In this document: positions 8,376 through 16,259 of the stretch, one piece after another
Layout: each line of letters begins with the position of its first letter
How positions within the stretch are numbered: position 1 is the first letter of the stretch
NCBI GenBank assembly: GCA_041394705.1
Contig: JAWKHS010000008.1
Location: 260,241-324,240 of the forward strand
Reading direction: 5' to 3'
DNA from: Vicinamibacterales bacterium
GTDB lineage: Bacteria; Acidobacteriota; Vicinamibacteria; Vicinamibacterales; UBA2999
DNA: 64,000 nucleotides
Notes under the pieces: model-generated
What the model was told of the DNA's origin: nothing
Database searches by the model: none
The model's input: the letters and a program-made list of their open reading frames with translations, nothing else
Translations under genes and position numbers: made by a program

Positions 8376-11300
8376 ATGTCGATTCGTTTGAGAGCGTGGA
8401 TCGCGTCGTCGGTGCTGGCGCTGTGCCTGCCGGCGGTCGCAGCCGCGCAGAGTTCGTTCACAGGGGTGGTCCGGGACACGAGCGGCGCGGTGATGCCCGG
8501 CGTGACGGTTGAGGCCTCGAGCCCGGTGCTCATCGAGGGCACCAAGACCGACGTCACGAACGAAAACGGCCAGTACCGCATCGTGGACCTGCGGCCCGGC
8601 ACCTACACCGTCACGTTCTCGCTGGCCGGCTTCAAGCAGGTCCGCCAGGAAAAGGTGGAGCTGCGGGTCGATTTCGTGGCCACGATGAACGCCACACTCG
8701 AGGTCGGTGCCCTCGAGGAAGCCATCACGGTCACGGGCGCCTCGCCCACCGTCGACGTCTCCAGCAACGCCAAGGTCGAGGTGATGACCTCCGAGATCCT
8801 CGAGCAGGTGCCCACCGGCCGCACCATCCAGGCCCTGGCCCAGCTCGTGAGCGGCGTCTCTCTGAACGTCCCCGACGTGGGCGGCTCGCGCGCCATGCAG
8901 CAGAGCTACATGTCCACCCGCGGCCTCACCTCCGCCAACAACATCGTCACGGTGGACGGCCTGATGGTGAACGGCCTCGACGGTGACGGCGCCGTCCAGC
9001 AGTACTTCAACGCCAACATGATGGAGGAGATGAGCTACCAGACGAGCGGCGCCAACGCCGACGTCTCGCAGGGCGGCGTCCGCATGAACATCGTCCCCCG
9101 GGACGGCGGCAACCGCCTCAGCGGCTCCTTCTTCGGCTCCTGGACCGACAAGGCCTGGCAGAGCGACAACCTCTCCCAGGAGATCAAGGACCGCGGCCTC
9201 CGCAACGGCCCCGGTGTGGACCGCATCTACGACTTCAACCTGGCCCTCGGCGGCCCCATCAAGCGCGATCGCCTCTGGTTCTTCTCCTCGGCCCGCGCCT
9301 GGTCCGTGAACGCCCCGGTGGCCGACACGTTCGTGGCGCCGTCGGGCACGGCCTACCGCAGCGCGGTCGCCGGGTGCCGCAGCGGCAGCCTGAACTGCGA
9401 GACCGGCATCGACGACCAGAAGATCAAGAGCATGCTGCTCCGCCTCACCTGGCAGGCGACGTCGAAGCACAAGTTCTCGGTCTATTACGACGAGATCGAC
9501 AAGTTCCGGGGCCACGGCATGAACGCCGGGGACGACCCGGACACGTCCTCGCAGATCTGGACCTCGCCGCGCTACAACTCGGCCGCCGCCAAGTACACGG
9601 GCACCCTCAGCAACCAGCTCCTCGCCGAAGCGGGCTACTCGTTCAACTACGAGGAGTACGTCATCACCAACCAGCCCGGCGTCAACCGCGTGCCGTTCTC
9701 GCCGGAGTGGTTCGCCAACGCCAGCCGCCGCGACCAGAACTTCACCGCGCTGACCAACGGCCTCGCCAACTGGGGCGGCCGCTACCCGGATCGCTGGAGC
9801 ATGATGGGCGCCCTCAGTTACATCACGGGCGCGCACAACATCAAGGCCGGCGTCCAGTACACCTGGGGCTCCTACGTGAACACCCGGGAGGCCAACGGCG
9901 ACCTGCAGCAGGTCTACGCCGGCACCACGACGCCCTTCACGAACCCGATCTCGGTCACGGTCTACAACACGCCCCTGCGCTACCAGGAGAAGCTGAAGGC
10001 CGATGTGGGCTTCTTCGTCCAGGATTCGTGGGCCCTCAAGCGCCTGACGGTCAACGCCGGCCTGCGTTACGAGATCCTGGCCCACGAGGTGGCGGACCAG
10101 CAGTCCGGCAACGGCCGCTTCGTGCCGGCGCGCCAGTTCGACGCGATCCAGATGCCGACGTGGAAGGACTTCGCGCCGCGGTTCGGCGTGGTCTACGACC
10201 TGTTCGGTACCGGCAAGACCGCGCTCAAGGCCGGCTTCAACCGCTACAACGAATCGCGCACGACGCAGTTCGCGACCAAGTACAACCCGCTGGCCCTGAC
10301 GAGCGCCAGCCTGAACTGGACGGATCTGAACGGCAACGACATCGCCGAGGGCGACAAGGGCTGCACGTACCTCTCGCCCGGCTGCGAGATCAACTACGCC
10401 CAGCTGCCGAACAACTTCGGCGTCCGCTCGCTCGCCACGGTGGATCCCGACTTCCAGCGCACCTACAACCTCGAGTTCACGGGCGGCATCCAGCACGAGC
10501 TCTTCCCGCGCGTGTCGGTGGCCGCCACCTACTACCGTCGGCAGTTCTACGACCTGCCGGTGACCGACAACCTGCTGCGCGAGATGAGCGACTACCGGGC
10601 CGTGGACGTCGTGAGCCCGCTCGACGGCAGCGTGTTCCAGGTCTACACGGTCGCCACCGCCGCGAAGCTGGCGCAGGTCCAGGACTTCGACACCAACGGG
10701 TCCGACCGCAAGCAGGTCTACAACGGCGGCGACCTGACCTTCAACGCGCGCCTGCCCCGGGGCGGCACGATCTTCGGCGGCTTCACGATGGAGCGCACGC
10801 TGCGCAACACGTGCGACGAGCCGGACGACCCGAACTTCCTCCGCTTCTGCAACGACAGCGACAACGGCCTGCCGTGGCTGAAGCAGTTCAAGCTCGCCGG
10901 CACCTACCCGGTGGGCTTCGGCATCCAGGCCAGCCTCTCGTTCCAGAGCATCAACGGCCGGGCCCTCGGCGGTTACACGGGCACGGCCGCCGCTGACCGC
11001 AACAAGATCGCCGGCCCCGGCTACGGCGACGTGGGCAGCCCCATCGCCACGCGCTGGCTCATCACCCGCACCACCCGCTACCCGAACACCGCGTGCAACG
11101 CGCCGTGCGTGCCAGGCGGACTCGTGGTCCCGGGCATGACCGAGGCCTCGCTCACCATTCCGCTCGTGCCGGGCGGCACCCAGCTGCTCGACCGGATCAA
11201 CCAGCTGGACCTCAGCCTGGCCAAGTGGTTCGAGGTGGGCGCCGGCCGCCGCGCGCAGCTGCAGCTCGACCTCTTCAACATCACCAACGCCAACCCGGTC

Positions 11301-11402
11301 CTGGGCGTGCGGTCCGTCAACTTCGGCACCGCGGCCTACAACCAGCCGAGCGGCATCCTGAACCCGCGCGTCCTCCGGCTGGGCGTGCAGTTCAAGTGGT
11401 AG
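8376..11402 (+). CDS. TonB-dependent receptor, Oar-like, with carboxypeptidase regulatory-like domain (paralogue 2)
   Basis: A 1008-residue paralogue of the receptor just upstream, with the same layout: signal peptide ending AVAAAQ (about residue 25), regulatory-like beta-sandwich, plug with NIVTVDGLMVNGLDG, and beta-barrel ending NPRVLRLGVQFKW. The ATG at 8376 is preferred over the ATG at 8367 because AGGGAG at 8361-8366 is then 9 bases upstream. The two proteins differ mainly in surface-loop-like segments, for example the region after SVNAPV and small insertions such as GTAAADRNK. This suggests different ligand specificity after tandem duplication. The substrate is unknown. Confidence 0.92.
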   Translation: MSIRLRAWIASSVLALCLPAVAAAQSSFTGVVRDTSGAVMPGVTVEASSPVLIEGTKTDVTNENGQYRIVDLRPGTYTVTFSLAGFKQVRQEKVELRVDFVATMNATLEVGALEEAITVTGASPTVDVSSNAKVEVMTSEILEQVPTGRTIQALAQLVSGVSLNVPDVGGSRAMQQSYMSTRGLTSANNIVTVDGLMVNGLDGDGAVQQYFNANMMEEMSYQTSGANADVSQGGVRMNIVPRDGGNRLSGSFFGSWTDKAWQSDNLSQEIKDRGLRNGPGVDRIYDFNLALGGPIKRDRLWFFSSARAWSVNAPVADTFVAPSGTAYRSAVAGCRSGSLNCETGIDDQKIKSMLLRLTWQATSKHKFSVYYDEIDKFRGHGMNAGDDPDTSSQIWTSPRYNSAAAKYTGTLSNQLLAEAGYSFNYEEYVITNQPGVNRVPFSPEWFANASRRDQNFTALTNGLANWGGRYPDRWSMMGALSYITGAHNIKAGVQYTWGSYVNTREANGDLQQVYAGTTTPFTNPISVTVYNTPLRYQEKLKADVGFFVQDSWALKRLTVNAGLRYEILAHEVADQQSGNGRFVPARQFDAIQMPTWKDFAPRFGVVYDLFGTGKTALKAGFNRYNESRTTQFATKYNPLALTSASLNWTDLNGNDIAEGDKGCTYLSPGCEINYAQLPNNFGVRSLATVDPDFQRTYNLEFTGGIQHELFPRVSVAATYYRRQFYDLPVTDNLLREMSDYRAVDVVSPLDGSVFQVYTVATAAKLAQVQDFDTNGSDRKQVYNGGDLTFNARLPRGGTIFGGFTMERTLRNTCDEPDDPNFLRFCNDSDNGLPWLKQFKLAGTYPVGFGIQASLSFQSINGRALGGYTGTAAADRNKIAGPGYGDVGSPIATRWLITRTTRYPNTACNAPCVPGGLVVPGMTEASLTIPLVPGGTQLLDRINQLDLSLAKWFEVGAGRRAQLQLDLFNITNANPVLGVRSVNFGTAAYNQPSGILNPRVLRLGVQFKW

Positions 11403-11430
11403 CCGGCGCGATCTAGCGCTGGACGTCCTT

Positions 11431-11464
11431 CGGGCGCCGTGCGGCACACGCCGTGCGGCGCCCG
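11431..11464. terminator. Stable hairpin between convergent genes, possible bidirectional terminator
   Basis: A 15-bp stem (two G-U wobbles) with a 4-base ACAC loop lies between the end of the second receptor (11402) and the end of the convergent gene (11507). It lacks a T tract. Placement suggests it ends transcription from one or both sides. Confidence 0.5.
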
Positions 11465-11506
11465 AGTGCTGTACGGCCGAGTCCGGCGGGGCCGCTCGCC
11501 TGGCCG

Positions 11507-12160
11507 CTACGCGTCGACCGGGTCGCCGCGGCGGACCTTCCCGACGAGGTCGGTGCCGAGCACGGCCTGCAGGCGGCTCCAGAGCCTCGGCTCGGCGCCT
11601 TCGAGCTCGCGCAACACCGGCGCTCCCCAGGACCGCAGCGTGGCGCCGCCTTCCACGACGACGGTCGCATTGGCGGGGCGTCCCGTGACGAGGCTCATCT
11701 CGCCCGCGAACTGACCGTCGGTCAGACGCGCGATCGTCGTGGCGCCACGCCGCACGGCCGCGCGGCCGCGCACCACGATCCACAGCGCGTCGGGGAAGTC
11801 GCCTTCGGTGGTCAGCACCGCATCCCGCGCCTCGACGGGCGTGCCGAGGCCCCAGAACCGCAGGAACTCCGACGGGCTCATCGCCCGGAACGTGTCCTCG
11901 TGCAGCGGCCTCAGCGCCTCGGGCACCGTCACGGCGCGGCGCTCCCGCAGGATGCGCACGGCCCAGTACGCGTTGATGGCGACGAAGAGCAGGTTCCAGC
12001 GCCAGATCGCGGGCACGCCCAGCCGGAACGTGTAGACGGCGAGCACCGCCTGGGCCGCCACGAGCAGCATCCGGAGCCGCAGGACGTCGCGCGCGAGGAG
12101 CGCGGCCAGCATCAACCCGTACCCGAGGTGCACCAGATACGCGGACACGGCGCTATTCAA
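11507..12160 (-). CDS. Popeye-domain-like membrane protein with cyclic-nucleotide-binding-like fold
   Basis: A 217-residue protein with about three hydrophobic segments in residues 1-70, followed by a soluble domain (about 95-200). The soluble part resembles a cyclic-nucleotide-binding beta-roll: DALWIVVRGRAAVRRG, then GQFAGEMSLVTGRPANATVVVEG. The pairing of an N-terminal three-helix membrane part with this domain is that of Popeye-domain (POPDC) proteins, which bind cAMP in animals and occur in scattered bacteria. FAGEMSLVTGRP is close to a phosphate-binding cassette but its ligand is uncertain. It is convergent with the receptor and followed on the same strand by the nucleotidyltransferase gene further right. 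Confidence 0.7.
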   Translation of the reverse strand: MNSAVSAYLVHLGYGLMLAALLARDVLRLRMLLVAAQAVLAVYTFRLGVPAIWRWNLLFVAINAYWAVRILRERRAVTVPEALRPLHEDTFRAMSPSEFLRFWGLGTPVEARDAVLTTEGDFPDALWIVVRGRAAVRRGATTIARLTDGQFAGEMSLVTGRPANATVVVEGGATLRSWGAPVLRELEGAEPRLWSRLQAVLGTDLVGKVRRGDPVDA

Positions 12161-12203
12161 TCACACGGTCGAGCCGGGTCACGCCGAGCGGCCGCGGGAT
12201 CCT

Positions 12204-12812
12204 TCAGCCGGCGCCGCCAGTGGCGGCGTCGTAGTCGGCCGGCGTGTCGATATCCCGGAGGACGCCGAGATCATCGACGGGCACGTTCAGCACCTGGGAC
12301 CGCCAGGCCGCGATGACCGCTTTCGCGCCCTCGGTGAGCGGCGCCGAGCGGAGCGCCTCGAACGTCGCGCGCCCGAAGATCACGGGATGCCCGTGCCTGT
12401 CGCCGATGGCCGGCCGTACGATCGGCGCACCGGTGCCGCGCCAGCGGGCGACGAGGGTGCGCACCGTCTCGACCCGCACGAACGGACTGTCCACGAGGGC
12501 GACGAGGATCGCCTCGAGGGCGGGGCCGTCCTCGGCCTCCAGCGCGTCCAGCGCCGCCCGGAGCGAGGACAACTGTCCAGCTGGCCAGTCGGGATTGTCG
12601 ACGACGCGCACGGCGGACTGCCCCAGCAAGGACGCCCGTACCGCCCGAGGGTGCGCCCCGGCCACGACGGTGACCCCCGCGAGGCCCGCGTCGAGGAGGG
12701 TCTTCGCCAGCGCCGCGGCGAACGTCGAGCCTCCTGGACGCACCAGCAGGCCGGCTTTCGGGCGGCCCATGCGTCTCGACTCCCCGGCGGCAAGGACGAC
12801 GGCGCGAATCAT
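12204..12812 (-). CDS. MobA/MocA-like nucleotidyltransferase
   Basis: A 202-residue protein of the NTP_transf_3 family. The nucleotide-binding motif LAAGESRRMGRPK sits at residues 7-19 (the family LxAGxSxRMGxxK), followed by the acceptor motif VDNPDWPAGQLSSLRAAL and the metal-binding region LVALVDSPFV. RHGHPVIFG and a C-terminal DIDTPADY are typical of molybdenum-cofactor cytidylyltransferases (MocA/CoxI-associated). The usual DxP motif appears as DSP. A role in cofactor maturation for molybdenum hydroxylases is plausible, since moaE and moaD lie 8 kb away, but another NDP-sugar or cofactor transferase role is possible. Confidence 0.8.
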   Translation of the reverse strand: MIRAVVLAAGESRRMGRPKAGLLVRPGGSTFAAALAKTLLDAGLAGVTVVAGAHPRAVRASLLGQSAVRVVDNPDWPAGQLSSLRAALDALEAEDGPALEAILVALVDSPFVRVETVRTLVARWRGTGAPIVRPAIGDRHGHPVIFGRATFEALRSAPLTEGAKAVIAAWRSQVLNVPVDDLGVLRDIDTPADYDAATGGAG

Positions 12813-13016
12813 CGGCGCCTATCGTCCCACGAGGCCGCAACGCCGCGCGCGTACGGCCTTGACTTGCTGGGTAGTCCTGCGCCTACACTGCCCGAACCTC
12901 ACGGACCTACGCCAGGTTCGACAGGCCGCGGACGCGAGCTCAACCGGTTCGCCGGGTACGCCATCGAGCCTCGCCCGTCAGTGCGCGGGCTCGCTTTCGC
13001 TTCGGAGGGCACGGAC

Positions 13017-13223
13017 ATGCATCAGGGGACCATTGCACGCCTCTTGATCGACAAGGGCTTCGGTTTCATTCGCGACGAGTCGGGTCTCGAGCACTTCTTC
13101 CATCGGAGTGCCGTGCGCGGCGTCGTCTTCGAACTGCTCCGTGAAGGCCAGCGGGTGGAGTTCGTGACCGAGGAATCGCAGAAAGGCCCGCGCGCGGCCG
13201 ACGTCCGCCTGATCGAGAACTGA
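13017..13223 (+). CDS. Cold-shock-domain protein
   Basis: A 68-residue single cold-shock-domain (OB-fold) protein with an RNP1-like KGFGFIRDESG and an RNP2-like HFFHRSAVRG, and the usual late motif EGQRVEFVTEESQKGPRAADV. Such proteins bind single-stranded RNA or DNA and act as RNA chaperones. The start at 13017 yields the normal family length; the open frame continues upstream only as unrelated sequence. The 170-base gap upstream contains a short GCCCG/CGGGC pairing that could be a leader structure. It lies just before the selenocysteine tRNA. Confidence 0.88.
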   Translation: MHQGTIARLLIDKGFGFIRDESGLEHFFHRSAVRGVVFELLREGQRVEFVTEESQKGPRAADVRLIEN

Positions 13224-13336
13224 CCAGCTCCCCGTCGCCCGGCCTCCGTCCGTCGAGGCCGGCGCCTCGTCCCTCCACGGCCGGTCCCATCGCCTTCCGT
13301 TCGCAGTCGCGCGTCTGGTGCCCGGAGCGCGCACGG

Positions 13337-13342
13337 TATGAT
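13337..13342 (+). promoter_or_regulatory. Candidate -10 element of the selenocysteine tRNA
   Basis: TATGAT ends 6 bases before the first base of the tRNA, matching a transcript that starts at or next to the mature 5' end. No clear -35 is visible at 16-18 bases. Confidence 0.45.
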
Positions 13343-13348
13343 CCTGGC

Positions 13349-13444
13349 GGAAGCGAACGGGGCCCGGTGGCCCTCCCGGTCTTCAAAACCGGTCGCTGCG
13401 CTCTCCGAGGGCAGGCTGGGTTCGACTCCCAGGCGCTTCCGCCA
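13349..13444 (+). tRNA. selC: Selenocysteine tRNA, anticodon TCA
   Basis: A 96-base tRNA with encoded CCA. The acceptor arm pairs GGAAGCG with CGCTTCC; the eighth pair typical of bacterial tRNA-Sec is an A-G mismatch here. The anticodon stem CCGGT/ACCGG (13376-13380 and 13388-13392) holds the loop CTTCAAA with anticodon TCA at 13383-13385, which reads UGA. A long variable arm follows (about 13393-13413), then a T arm CTGGG/CCCAG with TTCGACT. The long extra arm, the UCA anticodon and the discriminator G are hallmarks of selC. The organism therefore probably inserts selenocysteine, although selA, selB and selD are not in the window. Confidence 0.93.
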
Positions 13445-13524
13445 CATCCACTCGGCGTGATTGCGGTCCGACGTGTCGTCGCGGCTGGGCCGCGGACGCA
13501 GGGCATGCCGCCGGGGCCGGACGG

Positions 13525-14223
13525 TCAATCGCTGGCGATGAACTCCACGAGCGTGTCCACCGCCCGCAGGTCCTCGAGCGCGAGGTCCGGACCGCAGGCC
13601 CGCAGTTCATCCAGCGAGTGACCGCCAGTGGCCACGGCCACCACCCGGGCGCCGGCGGCCCGCGCGCACGCGATGTCGAACGGCGTGTCGCCGATGACGA
13701 CGGCGTGCCGGGCGTCGGCGAGACGCAGCCCGAGGTCGCGGGCCCGGGCCAGCGCGGCCACGGCCAGGGCGTCCCGCTCGGCGTGCTCATCGCCGTAGGC
13801 GCCCCACGAGAAGCGCGTCCACAGCCCGAAATGCTGCAGCTTGATTCGGGCGCCGTGCTCGTAGTTGCCGGTCAGGAGGGCCGTCTGCACGCCGTCGAGC
13901 GCCGCGACGCGATCGAGCGCCTCGGCCACGCCCGGCAGCACGCCCCGGCGCCCGACACCAGGCTCGTGGATCGAAGCGGCCAGCTCGACGACGTACCGCC
14001 TGTGGAAGCGCCCGAGGTGATCGCTCGACGCCGGCAGTCCGTGCCGCTCCAGCGCGGTCTCGACCAGCCACCGATCAGTACGGCCCGCCATCGAGACGCC
14101 CGTGAAGGCGTCGGGCACGCCGAACTCGGCCTCGAACGCACGGTCCATCGCCCGCTTGCCCGCACCGCCGGTGAGGACGAGCGTGCCGTCCACGTCGAAC
14201 AGCAGGATCCGTGTGGACGTCAA
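13525..14223 (-). CDS. HAD-superfamily hydrolase, phosphoglycolate-phosphatase-like
   Basis: A 232-residue HAD phosphatase with motif I FDVDGTLV near the N-terminus, motif II LLTGNYEH in mid-protein, and the motif III/IV region VVIGDTPFDIACARAAGARVVAVATGG. The helical cap with GAGKRAMDRAF resembles phosphoglycolate-phosphatase-type HADs. The substrate is not predictable. The start is taken as TTG at 14223, which overlaps the stop codon of the upstream gene (TTGA), implying translational coupling. Longer readings extend into that gene and have no HAD homology. Confidence 0.85.
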   Translation of the reverse strand: MTSTRILLFDVDGTLVLTGGAGKRAMDRAFEAEFGVPDAFTGVSMAGRTDRWLVETALERHGLPASSDHLGRFHRRYVVELAASIHEPGVGRRGVLPGVAEALDRVAALDGVQTALLTGNYEHGARIKLQHFGLWTRFSWGAYGDEHAERDALAVAALARARDLGLRLADARHAVVIGDTPFDIACARAAGARVVAVATGGHSLDELRACGPDLALEDLRAVDTLVEFIASD

Positions 14224-14432
14224 TCGGCCGCCTCGGGATGAATGTCCGACGCGCGTGGGCCCGCCGGCGTCGCCTCGAACGTGAAACCCACGCGTTCGCC
14301 GACCCACAGGCTCGCCATGCCGCCGGCGCGTACGCCGGCGTCGACGAAGAACCAGTCGCCGTGCGAGTCGTCGTGGATGAAGCCGAAGCCGTGGGCCGGC
14401 TCGAGCCGTACGACGTGACCGTAGATGATCAT
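14220..14432 (-). CDS. Divergent cold-shock-domain-like protein
   Basis: A 70-residue protein with the cold-shock outline HGFGFIHDDSHGDWFFVDAG and a late strand ERVGFTFEATPAGPRASDIHPE. RNP1 is recognisable, but the second nucleic-acid-binding motif lacks the usual FxH pair, so RNA binding may be altered. The stop codon overlaps the TTG start of the HAD gene, so the two are probably co-translated. It ends up on the opposite strand from the other small cold-shock protein, on the far side of selC. Confidence 0.72.
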   Translation of the reverse strand: MIIYGHVVRLEPAHGFGFIHDDSHGDWFFVDAGVRAGGMASLWVGERVGFTFEATPAGPRASDIHPEAAD

Positions 14433-14439
14433 GCGGGCA

Positions 14440-15156
14440 TTATCGCAGCCCGAGCCGCTCCAGCAGGCCGCCGCGCGACACCTCGCCCGTCGCCGGGTTC
14501 AGCCGCAACGCGGTGCCGCCGAGCGCCGCGCTGAACTCCCGGTCGGCGCTGACGGCCAGCAGCGCCGCGCCGCGGGCCGTGACGAGGCGGGCGAGATCCC
14601 GTGCGAACGGCGCCACCTCTCCGCGGGGCAGGGAGGCGGAGGGGTGTTCGGCCACGATGAGCGACGGATCGAGCGCCACGGCGCGCCCGAGCCGCACGCG
14701 CTGCACGAGCCCGGGCCCGGCCGCGCCCACGGGCATGTCCAGGGCGTCGGCCCGGATCCCGACCTCGGCCGCCAGCGCCTCGACGCGGCCGCGCACGTCG
14801 GGCGCGAGCGGATCGATCTGGATCGTGAGCGGAAGCGCCAGGTTCTGGGCGACCGTGCACTGCGCCAGCAACACGGCGCGCTCGGTGACCAGGCCGAGGC
14901 GATCGAGCATCGCCAGCCACGACGCCTCGTCGTCGATCGCGGCGGTCGATCGGCCGAAGAGCCGCACGTCGCCCTCGTCGGGCCGGCTGGCGGCCGTGAG
15001 GAGGTTGACCAGGACTTCCGCCGCGAGGGCGTCGAGGCCGCTCAGCGAGATCACGGCACCGGCGGCCACGTGCAGGCGGGCGAGGCGCAGCGGGCGCAGC
15101 GCCTGGTGGTGTTTCACGACGCCGTCGAAGGCGAGCAGCGGATCGGATCCGCTCAC
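14440..15156 (-). CDS. ABC-transporter ATPase-like protein with degenerate catalytic motifs
   Basis: A 238-residue protein that follows the ABC ATP-binding fold (for example MlaF-type) from end to end: LLAFDGVVKHHQALRPL, then a glycine-poor P-loop region, then RPDEGDVRLFGR, a helical region and a Walker-B-like strand. Every catalytic motif is altered. The P-loop position reads LSGLDALAAEV with no GKS/T. The signature LSGGQ is replaced by AGPGLVQRV. Walker B is SLIVAEHPSAS, lacking the Asp. The switch His position reads VSADRE. It starts with GTG at 15156, ten bases after the Fur-rubrerythrin stop, so the two are probably one operon. It is likely a non-hydrolysing paralogue; its partner is unknown. 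Confidence 0.7.
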   Translation of the reverse strand: MSGSDPLLAFDGVVKHHQALRPLRLARLHVAAGAVISLSGLDALAAEVLVNLLTAASRPDEGDVRLFGRSTAAIDDEASWLAMLDRLGLVTERAVLLAQCTVAQNLALPLTIQIDPLAPDVRGRVEALAAEVGIRADALDMPVGAAGPGLVQRVRLGRAVALDPSLIVAEHPSASLPRGEVAPFARDLARLVTARGAALLAVSADREFSAALGGTALRLNPATGEVSRGGLLERLGLR

Positions 15157-15166
15157 GGACGGCGGC

Positions 15167-16177
15167 TCACGCGGACGGCCGGCGGGAACGCGACGGGCGC
15201 TTCGGCCGGGGGGCGTCGTTGGCGGGCCGGCCGCGCTTCCGATCGTGGGTGCGGGCGATGAGCGCGCGGTATTCGCGGATGAGGAGTTCCAGGTGCTGGC
15301 GCTCCTCTTCGGCGAACTCGAGGAACACCTGCTTGCCTTCGGAGTCCTCGAAGCGCTCGCCGTACTTCTTGAAGAAGCGGTGCGACCCGCGCTCGCACCG
15401 GATACCGATGCGGAGGGCTTCGGCCTCGTCCACGCCGGGTCGCCGCAGGTCCTCGGCGCCCTGCGCGAAGAGACCGTTGGCCGCCCCCTTGAAGAACAGG
15501 AACGTCGGGCGCGACTCGAGCTGCGGGTCGCGGTCGAGCAGGCCGCGGTACCGCTGCTCCAGCGTGGACAGGTGCTCCTTCTCCTCCTCGGCCAGCTTCT
15601 CGAACACGTGACGGCCGCGGACGTTGCGCGTGATCTTCGAGGCCCGCGTGTAGAACTCGAGGCCGGAACGCTCGGTGGCAATGGCGATGCGGAGCGCGTC
15701 GCGGGCGAAGAGCAACTCGGAGCTGCCGGGATCGGGCGAGGCCGGGCGCCCGGCCTGGCAGGCTTCGCACGTGCCGTAGATCTGGACGACGCTCTGGCGC
15801 GCCGTGAAGCGGCGGGCCGCCGCCACTTCCTCGACGAGCGATTCGATGTCGGAGCTGAGGAACTCGAACGACCGGTTGCAGGTCTTGCAGATGAGATGGA
15901 AGTGGCGCGGATGCCGGTAGGAGTGCTCGAAGCGGAACCGGCCCTCGCCGAAGTCCACCTTGCGCGCGATGCCGGCGGTCACCATCCACTGGAGCGTGCG
16001 GTAGACCGTGGCGCGGCTGATGCGCTGGTCCTCCCGCTTGATGATGTCCACCAGGTCGTCGGCGCTCAGGTGGCCTTCCTGTCGCAGGAAGGCGTTGACG
16101 ATCAGGTCGCGCTTGCTCGATCGCTTCGTGCCGGCGGGCCGCAGGCGATCGAGATCGGGCAGGGCGGGCATCGTCAT
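15167..16177 (-). CDS. Fur-family regulator fused to a rubrerythrin-like diiron domain
   Basis: A 336-residue two-domain protein. Residues 17-145 form a Fur/PerR-type regulator: winged helix with SRATVYRTLQWM, a HFHLIC metal motif (about 92-97), and structural-zinc pairs Cys97/Cys100 and Cys137/Cys140. Residues 155-310 form a ferritin-like four-helix bundle with two rubrerythrin-like halves: Glu169 with EEEKEH (198-202), and Glu262 with EEERQH (291-295), a likely diiron set. A basic tail (RKRGRPAN onwards) ends it. The layout suggests a peroxide- or iron-responsive regulator with a built-in diiron sensor or peroxidase. The GTG-started ABC-like gene follows 10 bases downstream. Function is inference. 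Confidence 0.85.
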   Translation of the reverse strand: MTMPALPDLDRLRPAGTKRSSKRDLIVNAFLRQEGHLSADDLVDIIKREDQRISRATVYRTLQWMVTAGIARKVDFGEGRFRFEHSYRHPRHFHLICKTCNRSFEFLSSDIESLVEEVAAARRFTARQSVVQIYGTCEACQAGRPASPDPGSSELLFARDALRIAIATERSGLEFYTRASKITRNVRGRHVFEKLAEEEKEHLSTLEQRYRGLLDRDPQLESRPTFLFFKGAANGLFAQGAEDLRRPGVDEAEALRIGIRCERGSHRFFKKYGERFEDSEGKQVFLEFAEEERQHLELLIREYRALIARTHDRKRGRPANDAPRPKRPSRSRRPSA

Positions 16178-16259
16178 GGCGTGTGGCGGAACGGGACGAT
16201 GGACGGACGGCGGGCGCGGCGGACACCGCGCCCGCGTCCTGGTGACGGGGGGCGCGTGA

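Noticed and set aside
8322..11783. A 1153-codon open frame antisense to the second TonB receptor
   Set aside because: It is the mirror of a high-GC gene with codon-biased third positions, is Ala/Arg/Val/His-rich without a domain, and covers a confidently assigned gene on the other strand. The similar 579-codon frame against the first receptor is rejected for the same reason.
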